Shown here one piece after another: positions 62,335 to 64,000 of a stretch of 64,000 nt of DNA (its first letter is position 1; each line of letters begins with the position of its first letter). The translations under genes were made by a program, and so were the position numbers. Origin of the DNA: Chitinophaga sancti. GTDB taxonomy: Bacteria > Bacteroidota > Bacteroidia > Chitinophagales > Chitinophagaceae. The DNA lies in NCBI RefSeq assembly GCF_034424315.1, contig NZ_CP139972.1, positions 8,316,501 through 8,380,500 on the forward strand, given 5' to 3'. Below the pieces are notes generated by a model. That model made no database searches. It saw only the letters and a list, made by a program, of their open reading frames with translations, and was not told the DNA's origin.

Positions 62335-62996
62335 CTCCTTAATTTTTGAGCTTTGAGAAGCCCGATAAAAATCAGTACTACTTCCGCAAAGCCGCCGATA
62401 AAGGTAACAGAAAGCGTTGCATTTTGGATACTTCTGTCATATTCGGTGTGCTGTAAAAAGTTATAAGCCAGTGACAACATGAAGTTGGAGCAATGGAAAA
62501 TAAACAGGCCGCTATTGAACCAGAAGTTGGGAAGGGTGTTGACAAAGATGGATTGTTTCACCAGGTCCTCGTCGCGCATGAGTTCCCAGAAATAAATGAC
62601 ACCGTACAGTAAGAGTAAAAAGTTCTCAATGGAGATTGCATAGGAGTTATAGGCTTTTTGCCCCTCCAGGTAAACATAATCTGTAACCGCAAAACAGGTA
62701 ACGAGTCCTAAAACAATGAGTAGAATTATCTTGAATAGTTGGTTTTTAAATACCTGGTAAAAAAAGTGGGTAAGGATAACGAATTGGATGTAGCACATGA
62801 TTGCAAAAAACCACATGTTATTTCCAAAAAGATATGCGAGCAGGTGTGAGCCGCCGGCAAAGACAGCGCTGCTGATAAGATAATAAAAAATCGATCTGCC
62901 ACTCCTGTCGAGTATATTAAAGTTCATGATAAAGGGGATCAAAAGCAAAAATTCGATCCCCTCCATGATGTAAAATGTAATCAAATATGAAATCAC
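62331..62996 (-). CDS. Seven-helix membrane protein, putative sensor of the two-component system
   Basis: 221 aa with about seven hydrophobic segments, starting at YLITFYIMEGIEFLLLIPFI and ending at FIGGFAEVVLIFIGLLKA. Aromatic residues are frequent (FAIMCYIQFVILTHFFYQVF), as in 7TMR or bacteriorhodopsin-like folds, but I see no retinal Lys motif and cannot name a family. The stop overlaps the kinase start (4 nt), so both are coupled in one operon. Because the kinase itself has almost no sensing part, this protein is the natural candidate for the signal-perceiving part. The gene starts 12 nt after the hypothetical 139-aa gene. Confidence 0.7.
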   Translation of the reverse strand: MISYLITFYIMEGIEFLLLIPFIMNFNILDRSGRSIFYYLISSAVFAGGSHLLAYLFGNNMWFFAIMCYIQFVILTHFFYQVFKNQLFKIILLIVLGLVTCFAVTDYVYLEGQKAYNSYAISIENFLLLLYGVIYFWELMRDEDLVKQSIFVNTLPNFWFNSGLFIFHCSNFMLSLAYNFLQHTEYDRSIQNATLSVTFIGGFAEVVLIFIGLLKAQKLRR

Positions 62997-63008
62997 CTGC
63001 CTTTGGGT

Positions 63009-63428
63009 TTAAACGGTTCCTTTATCAGGGCAGTTTGTCGGACAAGGTAAGCCCTGATCCAGTGCTGCGAATTCGATAGGCGCTGCAGAACCAACACGGA
63101 GCTGATTCAGTTCTTTGGCAGCTTTTGAATCTTTGTAATGTACGTTGTTGCCTTCAGTGTCAACTGCATAAATGACCATTTTCTTGAGTTCCTTTTCAGG
63201 ATGATCGTGGTCGTCACCGAAGTAGATGCGTAATCCGATAATGTCGTCCTGGCATTCAAGCAATTGTTGTAATTTTTCTTTTCCGAAAAAGTAAGCCTGA
63301 ATAAAATCAGGGTTGTGTGGCTCTTTCTGGCGTTTTTTGTTGCAATAGTTGTCCCTTAAACGACGTGCTTCGTCATGGTGAATGAATCCACCTGCATCTG
63401 CGGTGAAATTAGGTTTGGTAGTACTCAT
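63009..63428 (-). CDS. Conserved hypothetical protein, 139 aa
   Basis: I do not recognise a family. It has no signal peptide or membrane segment. The N-terminal part is a basic helix (FIHHDEARRLRDNYCNKKRQ), followed by a predicted alpha/beta segment (FIQAYFFGKEKLQQLLECQD, DIIGLRIYFGDDHDHPEKEL, KKMVIYAVDTEGNNVHY). The C-terminus has two Cys in PCPTNCPDKG. The His/Asp-rich DDHDHPEK segment could bind metal. It is the first gene of the operon with the 7-TM protein, kinase and regulator (12-nt gap), so it may belong to the signalling pathway; that is inference from place only. The upstream 400 nt is gene-free. Confidence 0.6.
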   Translation of the reverse strand: MSTTKPNFTADAGGFIHHDEARRLRDNYCNKKRQKEPHNPDFIQAYFFGKEKLQQLLECQDDIIGLRIYFGDDHDHPEKELKKMVIYAVDTEGNNVHYKDSKAAKELNQLRVGSAAPIEFAALDQGLPCPTNCPDKGTV

Positions 63429-63835
63429 ACGAATGCTGTTGTTTTAATTGGCAGTAAAATTATTACAAATAATCACTTTTCAAAGCTGTGCCTGGTATCC
63501 ATATTTGTGCCATCAGAAAGCAGAAAATGAACTTATTCGATTTTATATCACTGAGTTATGTGTGATAAAAAGGATTTTTTTGTATTAATTCTACCGTAGG
63601 GCTCACTGAAAAATGCGTAGAACTACGTATTTTAAAAACAACGTACTACAACGCTTGTCTGCCAATTGATACTTTTCAATCTTTGCATTGTGGGTAATGG
63701 CTATACCCACAATGCGAGCAAGCATCAACGGGCCTTTCTACCCATAGTTTGTTCATTCCTGGTAGACATGCAGAGAGACACCACAACAGGATTAGAGGTT
63801 AACCTGGGTTGACCCCAATTTTTAAACTTACAATT
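63429..63835. other. Divergent intergenic region with a perfect 12-bp hairpin
   Basis: About 405 nt without a gene. GCATTGTGGGTA (63685-63696) and TACCCACAATGC (63704-63715) are exact complements around a 7-nt loop. No T-run follows, so it is more likely an operator or a leader hairpin of the gene starting at 63836 than a terminator. GTAGAACTAC-type short inverted repeats occur near 63621. Confidence 0.5.
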
Positions 63836-64000
63836 ATGTGTTACCTACTAATTGGAAACGTTTCTGCACTGATCTCAGCTGACTGTACTGAACCTTTGAT
63901 CAACGCCAGGATCAGGGTCTATTTGCCGGACGGGCATATTTCAAATTGTTATCCCCATAAATATACATTTAGTGGCCCCAGGCAGTTAACCCCATCAGAG
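63836..64000 (+). CDS. Start of an unidentified gene, cut by the window end
   Basis: An ATG at 63836 opens a frame of 55 codons that is still open at 64000. The visible sequence (MCYLLIGNVSALISADCTEP, LINARIRVYLPDGHISNCYP) resembles a transthyretin/carboxypeptidase-regulatory-like beta-sandwich start (G-x-V ... G/C-x-x-P-L-x-x-A-x-I-x-V-Y), without a signal peptide. More cannot be said because the rest is outside the window. The upstream hairpin at 63685-63715 may belong to its leader or control region. Confidence 0.5.
   Translation, partial: MCYLLIGNVSALISADCTEPLINARIRVYLPDGHISNCYPHKYTFSGPRQLTPSE

Overview
The window looks like a chromosomal segment of a Bacteroidota bacterium, most probably Chitinophagaceae (Chitinophaga-like). 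Reasons: SusC/SusD pairs, FecR/ECF-sigma control of a SusC-type transporter with an STN domain, DUF3276, DUF4142 and an exonuclease/GIY-YIG fusion, promoters of the Bacteroidota type (TTTG ... TAnnTTTG) often only about 10 nt from the start codon, and few Shine-Dalgarno sequences. The genus is inferred from gene content only.

Layout. 1-5500 is an AT-richer accessory segment. It holds a decayed prophage packaging module (small and large terminase pseudogenes with several stops and frameshifts), a phage glycosyltransferase cut off at a recombination junction, two small phage-like genes on the other strand, a small HTH protein and two proteins I do not recognise. 5833-8319 is a GH95 fucosidase. 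8441-13106 is a pair of MacB/FtsX-like permeases, the second broken at an A7 tract. 13705-16852 carries a GlxA-type regulator, gap and a LacI-type regulator.

17107-33152 is a pectin utilisation locus on the plus strand: GH43, SusC, SusD, a CE12-GH28 fusion, GH105, then uxaB, uxaA and uxaC. Together they would bind pectic fragments at the outer membrane, remove acetyl groups, cut galacturonan, release unsaturated residues, and convert D-galacturonate via tagaturonate and altronate to KDG. LacI-type palindromes upstream of SusC and of GH95 suggest a common regulator.

33214-49210 is mostly housekeeping: an OYE-family reductase with its TetR regulator, a DUF4142 lipoprotein, an exonuclease/GIY-YIG nuclease, purC, an ABC exporter, DUF3276, pgi, a TspO-like protein, prfB, pruA, a peroxiredoxin, pyrR and pyrB. 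prfB needs a programmed +1 frameshift, and here the stop at the shift site is UAA, not the usual UGA.

49409-54492 is an ECF sigma / FecR / STN-SusC signalling unit without SusD. Its divergent side (54780-55150) contains a perfect 20-bp palindrome, a promoter-like element, a heavily structured untranslated stretch and a strong terminator, which I read as an unidentified small RNA gene. 55729-55853 is a nested inverted-repeat element. 55978-60630 is an operon of a PIG-L deacetylase, two tiny membrane proteins and a sodium:solute symporter. 60784-63428 is a two-component system encoded with a 7-TM protein and an unknown protein. A gene cut by the window edge starts at 63836. I saw no tRNA, rRNA, CRISPR array or intact insertion sequence.
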